Assembly (NCBI GenBank): GCA_030041515.1
Contig: JASHNS010000027.1
Location: 18,319 to 82,318, forward strand
Direction of reading: 5' to 3'
Length of the DNA: 64,000 nucleotides
From: Acidobacteriaceae bacterium
GTDB taxonomy: Bacteria > Acidobacteriota > Terriglobia > Terriglobales > Acidobacteriaceae
Positions 50,240-58,761 of the stretch are shown here, piece after piece. Below the pieces are notes generated by a model. The model worked only from the letters and a program-made list of their open reading frames with translations, was not told the origin of the DNA and ran no database searches. The translations under genes were made by a program, and so were the position numbers. Position 1 is the stretch's first letter, and each line of letters starts with the position of its first letter.

Positions 50240-51253
50240 ATGAAGGCCTGGAGAATTTCTTCGTTCGGACTGGAAAATCTGGAGTTCGCAACCCTCCCGG
50301 ACCCAAAGCCAGGACGTGGCGAAGTGCTCGTGAAAGTCCACGCCGCGTCCCTGAACTACCGCGACCTGATGATCGTCCTCGGCAAATACAATCCGCGGAT
50401 GCATTTGCCGCGGATTCCATGCTCCGATGGCGCAGGCGAGATTGTCGCCGTGGGCGAAGGCGTCACGCGCGTAGCGGCCGGTGATCGCGTCGCCGGAATC
50501 TTTATGCAGAACTGGATCGACGGCGATGCCGACGCCCACAGGATTCGCGGCGCGCTCGGCGGCGACATCGACGGCATGCTGGCCGAGTATGTCGTGCTGC
50601 GCGAAGAGGGCGTGGTGCCGGTACCCAATCATCTGTCCATGGAGGAGGCTGCTACACTGCCCTGCGCTGCTGTGACCGCCTGGAACGCGGTGGTGCACGC
50701 TGGCCGTGTAAAAGCCGGCGATGTGGTCCTCACGCAGGGTACCGGCGGCGTGAGCATCTTCGCCCTGCAGTTTGCCAGGATGCTGGGCGCGCGCGTGCTC
50801 GGCATGTCCAGCAGTGACCAGAAGCTGGCGCGACTACAGCAACTCGGTCTGGATGCCGGCATAAATTATCGCTCCACGCCGGAATGGGACGCGTGGGTCA
50901 TGGACCAGACCGGCGGACGCGGAGCCGATCTCGTGGTCGAGGTCGGCGGCGCCGGCACGTTCTCGCGCTCCCTGCGCTCGCTGCGCATCGGCGGGACCGT
51001 CGCGCAGATTGGCGTGCTGGCCCAGTCCGCCGAAGGCCTCGAGATCCCCCTGATCCTGCACCGCCAGGTCCATTTGCGCGGCATTTATGTCGGTTCGCGG
51101 GCCCATTTTGAGGAGATGAATCGGGCCGTTACCCAAGCCAGGCTGAAACCTCTGATAGATGAGGTATTTACCCTGGATAAAACACCGGATGCGTTACGAA
51201 AGATGCATGCTGGCGAGCACTTCGGTAAGTTGGTGATCCGTTGCGTGGTGTGA
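50240..51253 (+). CDS. zinc-independent MDR alcohol dehydrogenase/quinone oxidoreductase
   Basis: A 337-residue medium-chain dehydrogenase/reductase. GroES-like N-domain with AASLNYRDLMIVLGKY and IPCSDGAGEIVAVGEGV; cofactor domain with TQGTGGVSIFALQFARMLGA. The zinc-ligand Cys/His of alcohol dehydrogenases are replaced (NYRD, and no four-Cys lobe), so it is probably an NADPH-dependent quinone or enone reductase. Stands alone before the zinc-ribbon gene. Confidence 0.9.
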   Translation: MKAWRISSFGLENLEFATLPDPKPGRGEVLVKVHAASLNYRDLMIVLGKYNPRMHLPRIPCSDGAGEIVAVGEGVTRVAAGDRVAGIFMQNWIDGDADAHRIRGALGGDIDGMLAEYVVLREEGVVPVPNHLSMEEAATLPCAAVTAWNAVVHAGRVKAGDVVLTQGTGGVSIFALQFARMLGARVLGMSSSDQKLARLQQLGLDAGINYRSTPEWDAWVMDQTGGRGADLVVEVGGAGTFSRSLRSLRIGGTVAQIGVLAQSAEGLEIPLILHRQVHLRGIYVGSRAHFEEMNRAVTQARLKPLIDEVFTLDKTPDALRKMHAGEHFGKLVIRCVV

Positions 51254-51340
51254 AAAGTCGCGAGTTTGAGGCGACTTTTTCACAGCCTGCGCATCTTAGC
51301 ATATGCGCTACGGTTGTTTCAGAAAGGAGCGCGGACTCCG

Positions 51341-51637
51341 ATGAAACTCCTTACTTCCTGCCTGCGCGCGGTTCTCGACTTTTTTACAGAGATTCTGTTC
51401 GGCTGCAGTCATTCGAAACTGTCGCGCCCGTTTACCTTGAATGACGAAACCTATGAGGTCTGCCTGGACTGTGGAAAGCAGATTTATTACTCCGCGCAGG
51501 AGATGCGCCCGCTTACGCCATGGGAAGTGCGGCGGATGAAGGTGGCACAGGCCGGCGAAGTAAAGGTCATGCCGGTCAAGCCGTCCCGTCCGCAACTGGT
51601 CCCGGCCCCGGAACACAAATCCAATATTGCTGCCTGA
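51341..51637 (+). CDS. small zinc-ribbon-like protein
   Basis: A 98-residue protein with AAAGGAG before ATG. After an N-terminal amphipathic helix (LTSCLRAVLDFFTEILF) it has GCSHSKLSRPF and VCLDCGKQIYY, a C-x-H...C-x2-C set suited to one zinc ion. The tail is Pro/Lys-rich. A similar layout recurs in small soil-bacterial proteins without known role. Ends at a strong terminator. Confidence 0.7.
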   Translation: MKLLTSCLRAVLDFFTEILFGCSHSKLSRPFTLNDETYEVCLDCGKQIYYSAQEMRPLTPWEVRRMKVAQAGEVKVMPVKPSRPQLVPAPEHKSNIAA

Positions 51638-51671
51638 AAGCGTTCTGAAAGAAGTACTGCTTTTGGGGGAG

Positions 51672-51696
51672 AAAGGAGCGCTTTGGCGCTCCTTTT
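51672..51696 (+). terminator. intrinsic terminator after the zinc-ribbon gene
   Basis: AAAGGAGCGC (51672-51681), TTTG loop, GCGCTCCTTT (51686-51695) plus one more T (51696): a 10-bp perfect stem with a T-run. Confidence 0.88.
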
Positions 51697-51744
51697 CTGT
51701 TTGGAGCACCAGATGCCCGGGGCTAAGATAAACAATTAACCGGA

Positions 51745-53934
51745 ATGACGCGCAGGGTCCTAAGTCGGCTCTTTCTGGGCGTGCTCGCGCTGGCGGTGGC
51801 TGGCTGCGGGAGTATGAATTTTCCTGCCCATGCGGGCAGTGGCGCCCTCGAAATCGCGGCGTCGTCCCAGACGACGACCACCAATGGTCAGATCGCCCTG
51901 CGGGCCACCGGCGCGCTCGGCGAAACCCCCGCTGTTACCTGGAGTGTGGTTTCCGGCACGAATGCCGCCTCGCTCGGGCAGGGAAGTGTGGATGCCGCCG
52001 GCATTTACACTGCACCCGGTTCGGTCTCTGCGGACAGCGCCACCGTGACGATTGAGGCCAGGCGGATCGCCGATCCCACCGATGCGGCGTGGACGACGAT
52101 TACCGTGAAGCCAGGCTTTGTCCAGCCGCTGCTGCCCCAGGATGTGGCTCTCATGCCGGGCGCAACCGCCGAAGTCACGGCCGAAATTGCCGAGGTGAAT
52201 GCCGGCGATGTTAGCTGGTCTCTGTCGACCACACCCCAGGGCGGAGCGGCTTTGCCGCCCGGCGTTCTGGGCGTGGTGGGCGGCAGCGCGTGCCAGCGCA
52301 GCGAGGACCATTTCACGACCTGCACGGCGACCTACAGTGCGCCGAGCGCGATTCCCGCACAGCCTGTTTTCGTAGTCGCCTCCGTGAACGGAAGCCGAAC
52401 AACTGCGCCGCTGCGTGTGCTGGTGGACAGCCATGGAATCGTCAGCAATCCGGTGACGCATCAGGCCATCCAGCCTGGGACGGCCGCGCTGGGAAGTTCC
52501 GGCGGCAACGACGGCGACTATGACACGTATCAGGATGCGAACGGCGATTCATACCTGGCCGATTGTTGCGGCGGCACATTGGGCGCCCTTGTTCAGGATC
52601 AGCAGGGAAATCAGTACATCCTGAGCAACAACCATGTGCTGGCCGAATCGGACCAGGGACACGTGGGCGACATCATCGATCAGCCCGGGTTGATCGACGG
52701 CGCATGCACGCCGCTGAACCGGCCCGGCTCCGTCGTGGATCCCGTCGGCACCCTGAAGTATGTCGTGCCCCTGGCATCCCGGCAGACCAACGTGGATGCG
52801 GCCCTGGCCCTGGCCGCACCCGGTGCGATCGATCCCTCCGGAGCGATCCTCGGCCTGGGAACTCCCGGCGCGGACGGGCAGTTGAGCGCGGCTCCGCCGA
52901 TGGCCGGCGCCGGCGAGAGACTGAACGCGTCGAACCTGGGCATGGAAGTCGCCAAGAGCGGGCGCACCACGGGCCTGACCTGCTCGAACGTCGATGCCGT
53001 CGCCCTGACCGTGAAGATCGACTACTACAGGGATTGCGCCGAAACTGAGCCGTACACGACAAAAACTTACACCAATCAGATTGGGATCGGCGGTTCGCAT
53101 TTTACTGACAGCGGTGATTCCGGCGCGCTGGTACTGGACGCGGCCAACTCCCAGGCCATTGGGCTGTATTTTGCCGGTGGAACGGATGGCGACGGGCACG
53201 GGCTCAGCGTTGCGAACCCCATCGGAGACGTACTGCATGAGCTGGGCGCCGCAGCGGGCAGCCGCATGAGTCTGGTCGGAACTACAACCCCGCATTCCAT
53301 CGCGTGCCTTCGCTACGATCCCGCGGTGCCCGCCGCACCACCTCCCATTTCGCCTGCGCTGCGCAGTCAGGCGCAGTCCATCGCGGACGAATCCCTGGCT
53401 CCCTTGCGGGAGGATGGCGCGTTGGGAACAGCCGCAGGCGCGAGCCTCGACAATCCTGGCCAGCCCGCTGTCATCGTGTATGTGGCAACGGCGGACGCGA
53501 AGATTCCGCAAACCGTCGATGGAATGCGGACGCAGGTGATCGTCTCTGATCCTGATGCGGTCGCCCGTGGACAGGCGCCTGCCATGCCCGCCCTCGAACC
53601 CGGTTTGCACCTGACCCCGGCAGCGCTCGCCCACGCGAAGGCAGTCGTCCAGGAAGTTGCTCCGCAATGGATGACCGACCCCGCTATCTTTGGTGTTGGC
53701 GTATCGCAGAGTCGCGATAACCCTGCCGAGGCTGCGCTGCTGGTGTTGGTGGATATCGGCCGCACTCCGCAATCCATGCCGGCAACCATGGGCGGCCTGC
53801 GTGTTGAGTATCTGCGCCTGCATCGCTTCCACACCACCCGCGCGCGGGGCATGGCGCCCGATCGGATGACGGCGTGCTCGTTGAAGGGGCTCCGCAAAAC
53901 GAGCGATCCGCACCCGTCCTTCGCCGTTCAGTAA
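51745..53934 (+). CDS. trypsin-like serine protease lipoprotein with repeated C-terminal domain
   Basis: A 729-residue protein. Lipobox at LALAVAGCGS (Cys about residue 21). Two Ig/Big-type beta domains (about 35-230; VTWSVVSGTNAASLG, VSWSLSTTPQGG). Then a chymotrypsin-fold protease with His in ILSNNHVLAE (about 296), Asp in NVDAALAL (about 350) and Ser in DSGDSGALVL (about 458). The C-terminus has two related ~90-residue repeats sharing a DNP-pA--V-V-----PQ----M pattern (from about 535 and 625). Probably outer-membrane-anchored. The layout recalls NAL1-like trypsins with VGVG-type repeats. Substrate unknown. Confidence 0.85.
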   Translation: MTRRVLSRLFLGVLALAVAGCGSMNFPAHAGSGALEIAASSQTTTTNGQIALRATGALGETPAVTWSVVSGTNAASLGQGSVDAAGIYTAPGSVSADSATVTIEARRIADPTDAAWTTITVKPGFVQPLLPQDVALMPGATAEVTAEIAEVNAGDVSWSLSTTPQGGAALPPGVLGVVGGSACQRSEDHFTTCTATYSAPSAIPAQPVFVVASVNGSRTTAPLRVLVDSHGIVSNPVTHQAIQPGTAALGSSGGNDGDYDTYQDANGDSYLADCCGGTLGALVQDQQGNQYILSNNHVLAESDQGHVGDIIDQPGLIDGACTPLNRPGSVVDPVGTLKYVVPLASRQTNVDAALALAAPGAIDPSGAILGLGTPGADGQLSAAPPMAGAGERLNASNLGMEVAKSGRTTGLTCSNVDAVALTVKIDYYRDCAETEPYTTKTYTNQIGIGGSHFTDSGDSGALVLDAANSQAIGLYFAGGTDGDGHGLSVANPIGDVLHELGAAAGSRMSLVGTTTPHSIACLRYDPAVPAAPPPISPALRSQAQSIADESLAPLREDGALGTAAGASLDNPGQPAVIVYVATADAKIPQTVDGMRTQVIVSDPDAVARGQAPAMPALEPGLHLTPAALAHAKAVVQEVAPQWMTDPAIFGVGVSQSRDNPAEAALLVLVDIGRTPQSMPATMGGLRVEYLRLHRFHTTRARGMAPDRMTACSLKGLRKTSDPHPSFAVQ

Positions 53935-54034
53935 ACCGGCTGGTCGTTGCCCCTCTGGGCCCTCCCTTAAACAAGCTTTCCTGGCGGAGGCCGGCGCCTG
54001 CAAGCGGCACCCCGGGGCAACAACCGGCGTTGCG

Positions 54035-55453
54035 CTAGGAATGCAGCGCGGCGATCGTTTCCGGGGCTGAAGCTTGCTGCTGAAACTGGCCTTCCCATTG
54101 CGCCACAACCGCGCAGGCCAGGCAGTTGCCAGTCACGTTGATGACCGTTCTTCCCATGTCCATAATGGCGTCAACCCCAAGAATGATCAGGATCGGCGCG
54201 GTTGGCAGTCCAAACATCGACGCGGTGGCCAGAAGTAAAACAAGGCCGGCCCGCGCCACCCCCGCCACTCCCTTGCTCACCAGCATCAGCACGGCCAGCA
54301 TCAGCATCTGGCGGCCAAACGTCATGTGAATGCCCGCGGCCTGCGCGGTGAAAATAGACGCGATGGAAAGATAGAGCGCCGAGCCCGCCATGTTGAAGGC
54401 GTAGCCGGTGGGAATCACAAACGCGACGATGCCGCGCGGCACGCCGAAGGCTTCCATGGCTTCCATAGCCCGCGGCAGCGCCGCCTCGCTGGTGCTGGTG
54501 GCAAAGGCGATGGTGGCCGGCTCGGCCACGGCGCGCAGGAATCGGCGCACCGGGATGCGCGCGAGCAGCGCGGCCGGCAGCATTCCGCCGAGCACAAAAA
54601 CCAAAAGCGCGACGTAGAGCGTGAGTACCAGCTTGCCCAGGCTGAACATCACGCCCACACCGGACTGCGCCACCGTATAGGCCAGCGCCGCGCCCACCCC
54701 CACCGGCGCGTAATACATCACGTAGTTCGTGAAGACAAACATCGCGTCCGTCAGCGACTCGGCCACGCGCAGCAGCGGTGCCCGGCGCGCTTCACTCAGG
54801 CGCCCCAGCGCCAGCCCGAACAGGATCGCGAAGACCGCGATCTCCAGAATGTCGTTGCGAGCGATGGCGGCAGCGATGTTGTCCGGGAAGATGTGCACGA
54901 GGAACTGCTGCCAGCTCAATGCCGGCGCGGAAGCGATCGTACTCGCCTGAAGTGCGTGCGTGTGGGTGACGTCGAGACCGGCTCCGGCGTGGTCGAGATC
55001 GATGGCTGCGAGTCCGATCAGCAGCGCAATCGTGGTGAGAATTTCGAAGTAGACGAGCGATTTCAGGCCCAGCCGGCCGACGGCGCGCCCGTCGGCGTGC
55101 CCGGCGATGCCGGTGATCAGCGTGCCGAGGATGAGCGGCGCGACGATCAGCCGGATCAGCCGGAGAAAGATGTCGCTGAGGAAGCGGCTGGCCAGAGCGG
55201 CGTGGGGCGCGTCGATGCCGAGTTCCAGCCCCGCGATCATGCCGAGGAAGATCCACCCGGTCAGCGAGCGCCGTCGCCAGCATGCCCACGCCAGTAGCAA
55301 CAGCGCGGCCAGGCGGACCGCCAGATCCGCCGAGCGCGACCCGGGCGCGATATGTTGCGCGAAAGCGGCCGCGCTGTACAGGGCCATCCCCGCCATCACG
55401 ACTCCGGCTACCCGGTGTGACCGCGCTTTGCGTTCTGGAACAGGGGGCGCCAT
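54035..55453 (-). CDS. dicarboxylate/amino acid:cation symporter (DAACS)
   Basis: A 472-residue protein with about ten helices. DAACS marks: RLIRLIVAPLILGTLITGIA, FATSTSEAALPRAMEAMEAF (hairpin 1 serine motif), GYAFNMAGSALYLSIASIF and DAIMDMGRTVINVTGNCLA (sodium/substrate-site region). It imports C4-dicarboxylates or Glu/Asp with Na+ or H+. The first ~60 residues form an extra N-terminal pair of helices not usual in GltP/DctA. Divergent from the next gene (89 bp). Confidence 0.9.
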   Translation of the reverse strand: MAPPVPERKARSHRVAGVVMAGMALYSAAAFAQHIAPGSRSADLAVRLAALLLLAWACWRRRSLTGWIFLGMIAGLELGIDAPHAALASRFLSDIFLRLIRLIVAPLILGTLITGIAGHADGRAVGRLGLKSLVYFEILTTIALLIGLAAIDLDHAGAGLDVTHTHALQASTIASAPALSWQQFLVHIFPDNIAAAIARNDILEIAVFAILFGLALGRLSEARRAPLLRVAESLTDAMFVFTNYVMYYAPVGVGAALAYTVAQSGVGVMFSLGKLVLTLYVALLVFVLGGMLPAALLARIPVRRFLRAVAEPATIAFATSTSEAALPRAMEAMEAFGVPRGIVAFVIPTGYAFNMAGSALYLSIASIFTAQAAGIHMTFGRQMLMLAVLMLVSKGVAGVARAGLVLLLATASMFGLPTAPILIILGVDAIMDMGRTVINVTGNCLACAVVAQWEGQFQQQASAPETIAALHS

Positions 55454-55542
55454 GGAACAGACAGCATAGCGCGTTTACGCCGGAGAAGAACATCGGTATT
55501 TCAACGGCGGCCGTGGTCTATTCTGGGGGCAGGAAACATTCC

Positions 55543-56091
55543 ATGCGAACCCTTTTCCGTGTCCCGGTCCTCTTGTCGTGCGCCCTGATCGCGGGAGCGG
55601 CGGCTTCTGCGCAGATGCTCGAGCCGCCCTCTGCGAATGCGCCGGCAGCGCAAAATGGCAATCTGCTCACGAACCCGGGAATGTCCCCGGGCGAGCAGTT
55701 CCTGTATCAGCTGGATGAGAAGTTTGCCGCGGAGACCGCCAAAGGCGGCGGCGCAGCCTTCGCATCCTGGTTCGCGCCGGACGCGGTCACGCTGGCGAAC
55801 GGAAAAGCTCCGGTTGTCGGACGTGATGCCATTGCAGCGCAGGCGACCTGGAAGCCGCAAAGCTATCAACTTACCTGGACGCCGGAAGGCGCCCGCCTCG
55901 GCCCCGGCGGCGACATGGGCTTCACCTGGGGCCATTATCAGGGCGTGTCGAAAGATCAGGAAGGGAATCCCGTGACCACGTCCGGGCGTTACATCACTGT
56001 CTGGAAGAAGCAGCCGGACGGCCAGTGGAAAGTGGCGCTGGATGCGAGCAACGACGGGCCTCCGGAAGACTGCTGCCGGCTACCGCAGTAA
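55543..56091 (+). CDS. secreted SnoaL/DUF4440-like (NTF2-fold) protein
   Basis: A 182-residue protein with GGAAA before ATG and a signal peptide (LLSCALIAGAAASAQ). The NTF2-like pattern: helix GEQFLYQLDEKFAAETAKGG, then FASWFAPDAVTLANGKAPVV, strands with MGFTWGHYQG, TTSGRYITVWKKQPDGQWKV. Such domains bind or act on small molecules; function unknown. The C-terminal CC may form a disulfide or bind metal. Confidence 0.82.
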   Translation: MRTLFRVPVLLSCALIAGAAASAQMLEPPSANAPAAQNGNLLTNPGMSPGEQFLYQLDEKFAAETAKGGGAAFASWFAPDAVTLANGKAPVVGRDAIAAQATWKPQSYQLTWTPEGARLGPGGDMGFTWGHYQGVSKDQEGNPVTTSGRYITVWKKQPDGQWKVALDASNDGPPEDCCRLPQ

Positions 56092-56167
56092 GTTCGGGGC
56101 CCGACGCGCCCGGAGTGAAACCGAGCCTGAGCGCTCCCGCCCGCACTCCAAAGTCGAGTCGCGCCTT

Positions 56168-57652
56168 TCAGATCTCTGTGTCTGCGATCTGCTCCGTCAT
56201 CATCTGGAAGTGATAGCCCATGACCGCCATCGTCATCGCGGCCCCGAACGAACGTGGGTAGCGAATGGCGGCCAGGACCACGAATCTCCAGTAGCTGCGT
56301 CGTGCCCGTCCGTACACTCCCTGACGCAGAAAGGACAGCATCAGAGCGCGAAGGTTTGCGATGTTGATGCGTGCGCGGTAGCGCGGCTGGCATCGCTGCA
56401 AATAGTCCCGCACGCGCTCGTAATAAGCTTCGCAGTTATAGATCCTGCGAAGCACGGAGCGATACCCTTCGACGAGGCGGTGCGGATTCATGCGCGGCAC
56501 GAAGTTGAGTTCGCAGCCGGTGTTGTTGCCTCCGCCGGCGTGCAGGATGCGGCCCTCGCGTGTCAGTCGGCGATGCAGCTGCGTTCCGGGCATGGCCTGG
56601 AGCAGCCCTACCATGGCAACTGGAATGGCGCTCTTCTGAATGAACTCAACGAGACAATCGAAGACATCTTCGCGGTCCGTATCGAAGCCGAGAATGAATC
56701 CGCCCATGACTTCGATGCCGTAGCTCTGGATCGTCGCGATGCTGTCGAGCAGGTCGCGGCGCGTGTTCTGGTGTTTGTTGGCGGCGGCCAGGCTCGACGC
56801 ATCCGGGGTTTCGATGCCAAGGAAAACCGAGGCAAAGCCGGCATCCTTCATCGCCTGCAGCAGGTCGGGGTCGTCGCTGAGATTGAGCGAAGCCTCGGTA
56901 ATCAGGCGAAATGGGCAGCGGTGTTCGCGCTGCCAGATGGCGAGCGCGGCAAGTAAATCGCGCACGCGAACCTTGTTCCCGATGAAGTTGTCGTCGACCA
57001 CGAATACCGGGCCGCGCCACCCCAGCGCGTAGAGCTGATCGAATTCGGCAAGAACCTTGACAACTGGCTTCATCCGCGGACGGCGCCCATAAATCTCAAT
57101 GATGTCGCAGAACTCGCAGTTGAACGGACATCCCCGTGAATACTGCACGGTCATCGTGCTGTAGCGATTCATGCGGATCAGGCTGAAGTCGGGCAACGGC
57201 GTGCGGTCGAGCGACGGACGTTCGATTGCCTCGTAGACCGGGCGGGCACACCCTGCTTCGAGGTCGCGGACCAGGTCGCTCGCAATCGCCTCTGCCTCAC
57301 CGATCACGATGTGGTCCGCCCCCAGTTCGGCGGCGGGCAAACTGGAGGCAATCGGTCCGCCCACCACGGTGCGCAGGCCGCGGATACGGCAGCGGCGAAC
57401 AATCGAGAGCAGGTGCTCGTGTTGAACGTGCATCCCGCTGAGAAGGACGATGTCGGCCCAGGCAAGATCGGACTCCTTCAGGCGCTCGACATTCGTGTCG
57501 ATCAGGCGCTTGTTCCAGGAGGCCGGCAGCAGGGCGGCGACCGTCATCAGCCCGAGGGGCGGCTGGGCCGCGCGCTTTCCCTGAAAGGACAAAGCATAGC
57601 GGAAAGACCAGTACGTATCGGGGAACCGCGGATAAACAAGCAGGGCGTTCAT
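56168..57652 (-). CDS. B12-binding radical SAM protein, HpnP-like
   Basis: A 494-residue class B radical SAM protein. N-terminal cobalamin-binding Rossmann domain (residues 1-140). Cluster motif YSRGCPFNCEFCDIIEIYGR (CxxxCxxC, about residue 173), then VDDNFIGNK and GFASVFLGIETPD. The RGCPF-CEFCDI-E-YGR-PR block and overall length closely match the family that includes the hopanoid C-2 methylase HpnP, but unrelated DUF4070-type paralogues share it. Given hpnJ in the same window, a hopanoid methylase is possible; I would not name it without a tree. Confidence 0.8.
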   Translation of the reverse strand: MNALLVYPRFPDTYWSFRYALSFQGKRAAQPPLGLMTVAALLPASWNKRLIDTNVERLKESDLAWADIVLLSGMHVQHEHLLSIVRRCRIRGLRTVVGGPIASSLPAAELGADHIVIGEAEAIASDLVRDLEAGCARPVYEAIERPSLDRTPLPDFSLIRMNRYSTMTVQYSRGCPFNCEFCDIIEIYGRRPRMKPVVKVLAEFDQLYALGWRGPVFVVDDNFIGNKVRVRDLLAALAIWQREHRCPFRLITEASLNLSDDPDLLQAMKDAGFASVFLGIETPDASSLAAANKHQNTRRDLLDSIATIQSYGIEVMGGFILGFDTDREDVFDCLVEFIQKSAIPVAMVGLLQAMPGTQLHRRLTREGRILHAGGGNNTGCELNFVPRMNPHRLVEGYRSVLRRIYNCEAYYERVRDYLQRCQPRYRARINIANLRALMLSFLRQGVYGRARRSYWRFVVLAAIRYPRSFGAAMTMAVMGYHFQMMTEQIADTEI

Positions 57653-57859
57653 GAAATCCCGGCGAGCACCGGAGGGACAGGGCGCTCGTGGTACCAGTGT
57701 GGTCCCGCACGGCGCGCGCCGAGGCCCGAATACAAAAGAATTACATCGACGCGATCAAAAGAGGCGTACCAAAGTAACTGCCCTGGCGCCGCCGCGGAAC
57801 TGGAAGTTGACTTGCGTTCGCGATCGGCGAGTACCACATGCGGATCCTCTGGCTTGCCG
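57653..57859. other. 207-bp gap before the HpnP-like gene
   Basis: Separates the minus-strand PP2C and radical SAM genes. Frames here are short, run into the neighbours and have no start with a ribosome site. A promoter for the radical SAM gene is expected but not recognised. Confidence 0.4.
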
Positions 57860-58666
57860 TTATCCCACCGGTCGCGGATAGAGCCGCCCCCGGTACATCG
57901 CCATCGGCTCGACGGACCGGACGGCAACGATCTGGACCGTCGTGTTGTCCGAACCATCGGCCTCAACGGCCGCATTCACCAGGGTGCGGGCGATTTCGTC
58001 AGGATTGCCGAGTTCAGAGACAATTCTGCCGATCTCCCGATCCGGCAAAGCGCCGTGCAGCCCATCGCAGCAGAGCACGAGGAAGTCGCCGGCTCGCAGG
58101 CTGATCGTCGTCATATCGGCCGTGATGAAGAGCTCCGGGCCCAGCGAGCGAGTCAGCACGTGCCGCGATTCGGATCTGGCGGCCTCGGCCTCCGACAACA
58201 GCCCCAATTTGCGTTGCTCGTTCACCCAGGTGTGATCGTGAGTCACGGCTGTGGCGCGGCCATCGCGCACGTGGTAGCAGCGGGAGTCGCCCACATGCGC
58301 GATGCACGCCTGATCGTGGCGCAGCGCGCAGGCGACCACCGTCGTCCCCATCGTCTTGCCGCGCCGCTCGCGCGTCAGGCCCTCGTCGTGCACCGCGGCA
58401 TTCGCATGCTGAATCAGCCGCGGCAGAAAGCCTGGCAGAAAAGTGTTCTCCGGTGCTTCCGCGAACCCCGCGCAGATCACCTCCACCGCTTTGGCGGAAG
58501 CGACCTCGCCCAGATCAAGCCCCCCGACGCCATCGGCCAGTACAAACAGCCAGCCCCGCGACCGCGCCTCCTGCCGGGATTTGGGACAAAAAACCCCGAT
58601 GGCGTCCTCGTTGTTCGTCCGAACTTTGCCAGGACTCGTCGCCTGGCCGAATTCGACTTCCAGCAT
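57860..58666 (-). CDS. PP2C-family serine/threonine protein phosphatase
   Basis: A 268-residue protein from the ATG giving MLEVEFGQATSPGK; a GTG 33 bases upstream is also possible. PP2C (PPM) motifs: VRTNNEDAIGVF, FVLADGVGGLDLGEVAS (metal Asp), GTTVVACAL, AHVGDSRCYHVRDG, FLVLCCDGLHGALPDREI and GSDNTTVQIV. All metal-binding aspartates are present, so it should be an active Mn2+/Mg2+ phosphatase reversing Hanks-type kinase phosphorylation. No kinase is adjacent. Confidence 0.93.
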   Translation of the reverse strand: MLEVEFGQATSPGKVRTNNEDAIGVFCPKSRQEARSRGWLFVLADGVGGLDLGEVASAKAVEVICAGFAEAPENTFLPGFLPRLIQHANAAVHDEGLTRERRGKTMGTTVVACALRHDQACIAHVGDSRCYHVRDGRATAVTHDHTWVNEQRKLGLLSEAEAARSESRHVLTRSLGPELFITADMTTISLRAGDFLVLCCDGLHGALPDREIGRIVSELGNPDEIARTLVNAAVEADGSDNTTVQIVAVRSVEPMAMYRGRLYPRPVG

Positions 58667-58761
58667 TCCTGACCGCTCACCCAGCCTGTCCGGCTGCACT
58701 CACAGCGAATGGACGCACTCCGCAAGCCGCGGAATGCGTCCTTTCGACTTACCCGGATGCT

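Noticed and set aside
57649..57975. 108-codon minus-strand frame between the PP2C and radical SAM genes
   Set aside because: Overlaps the PP2C coding end, begins in a low-complexity Arg/Ser stretch and has no ribosome site; treated as non-coding.
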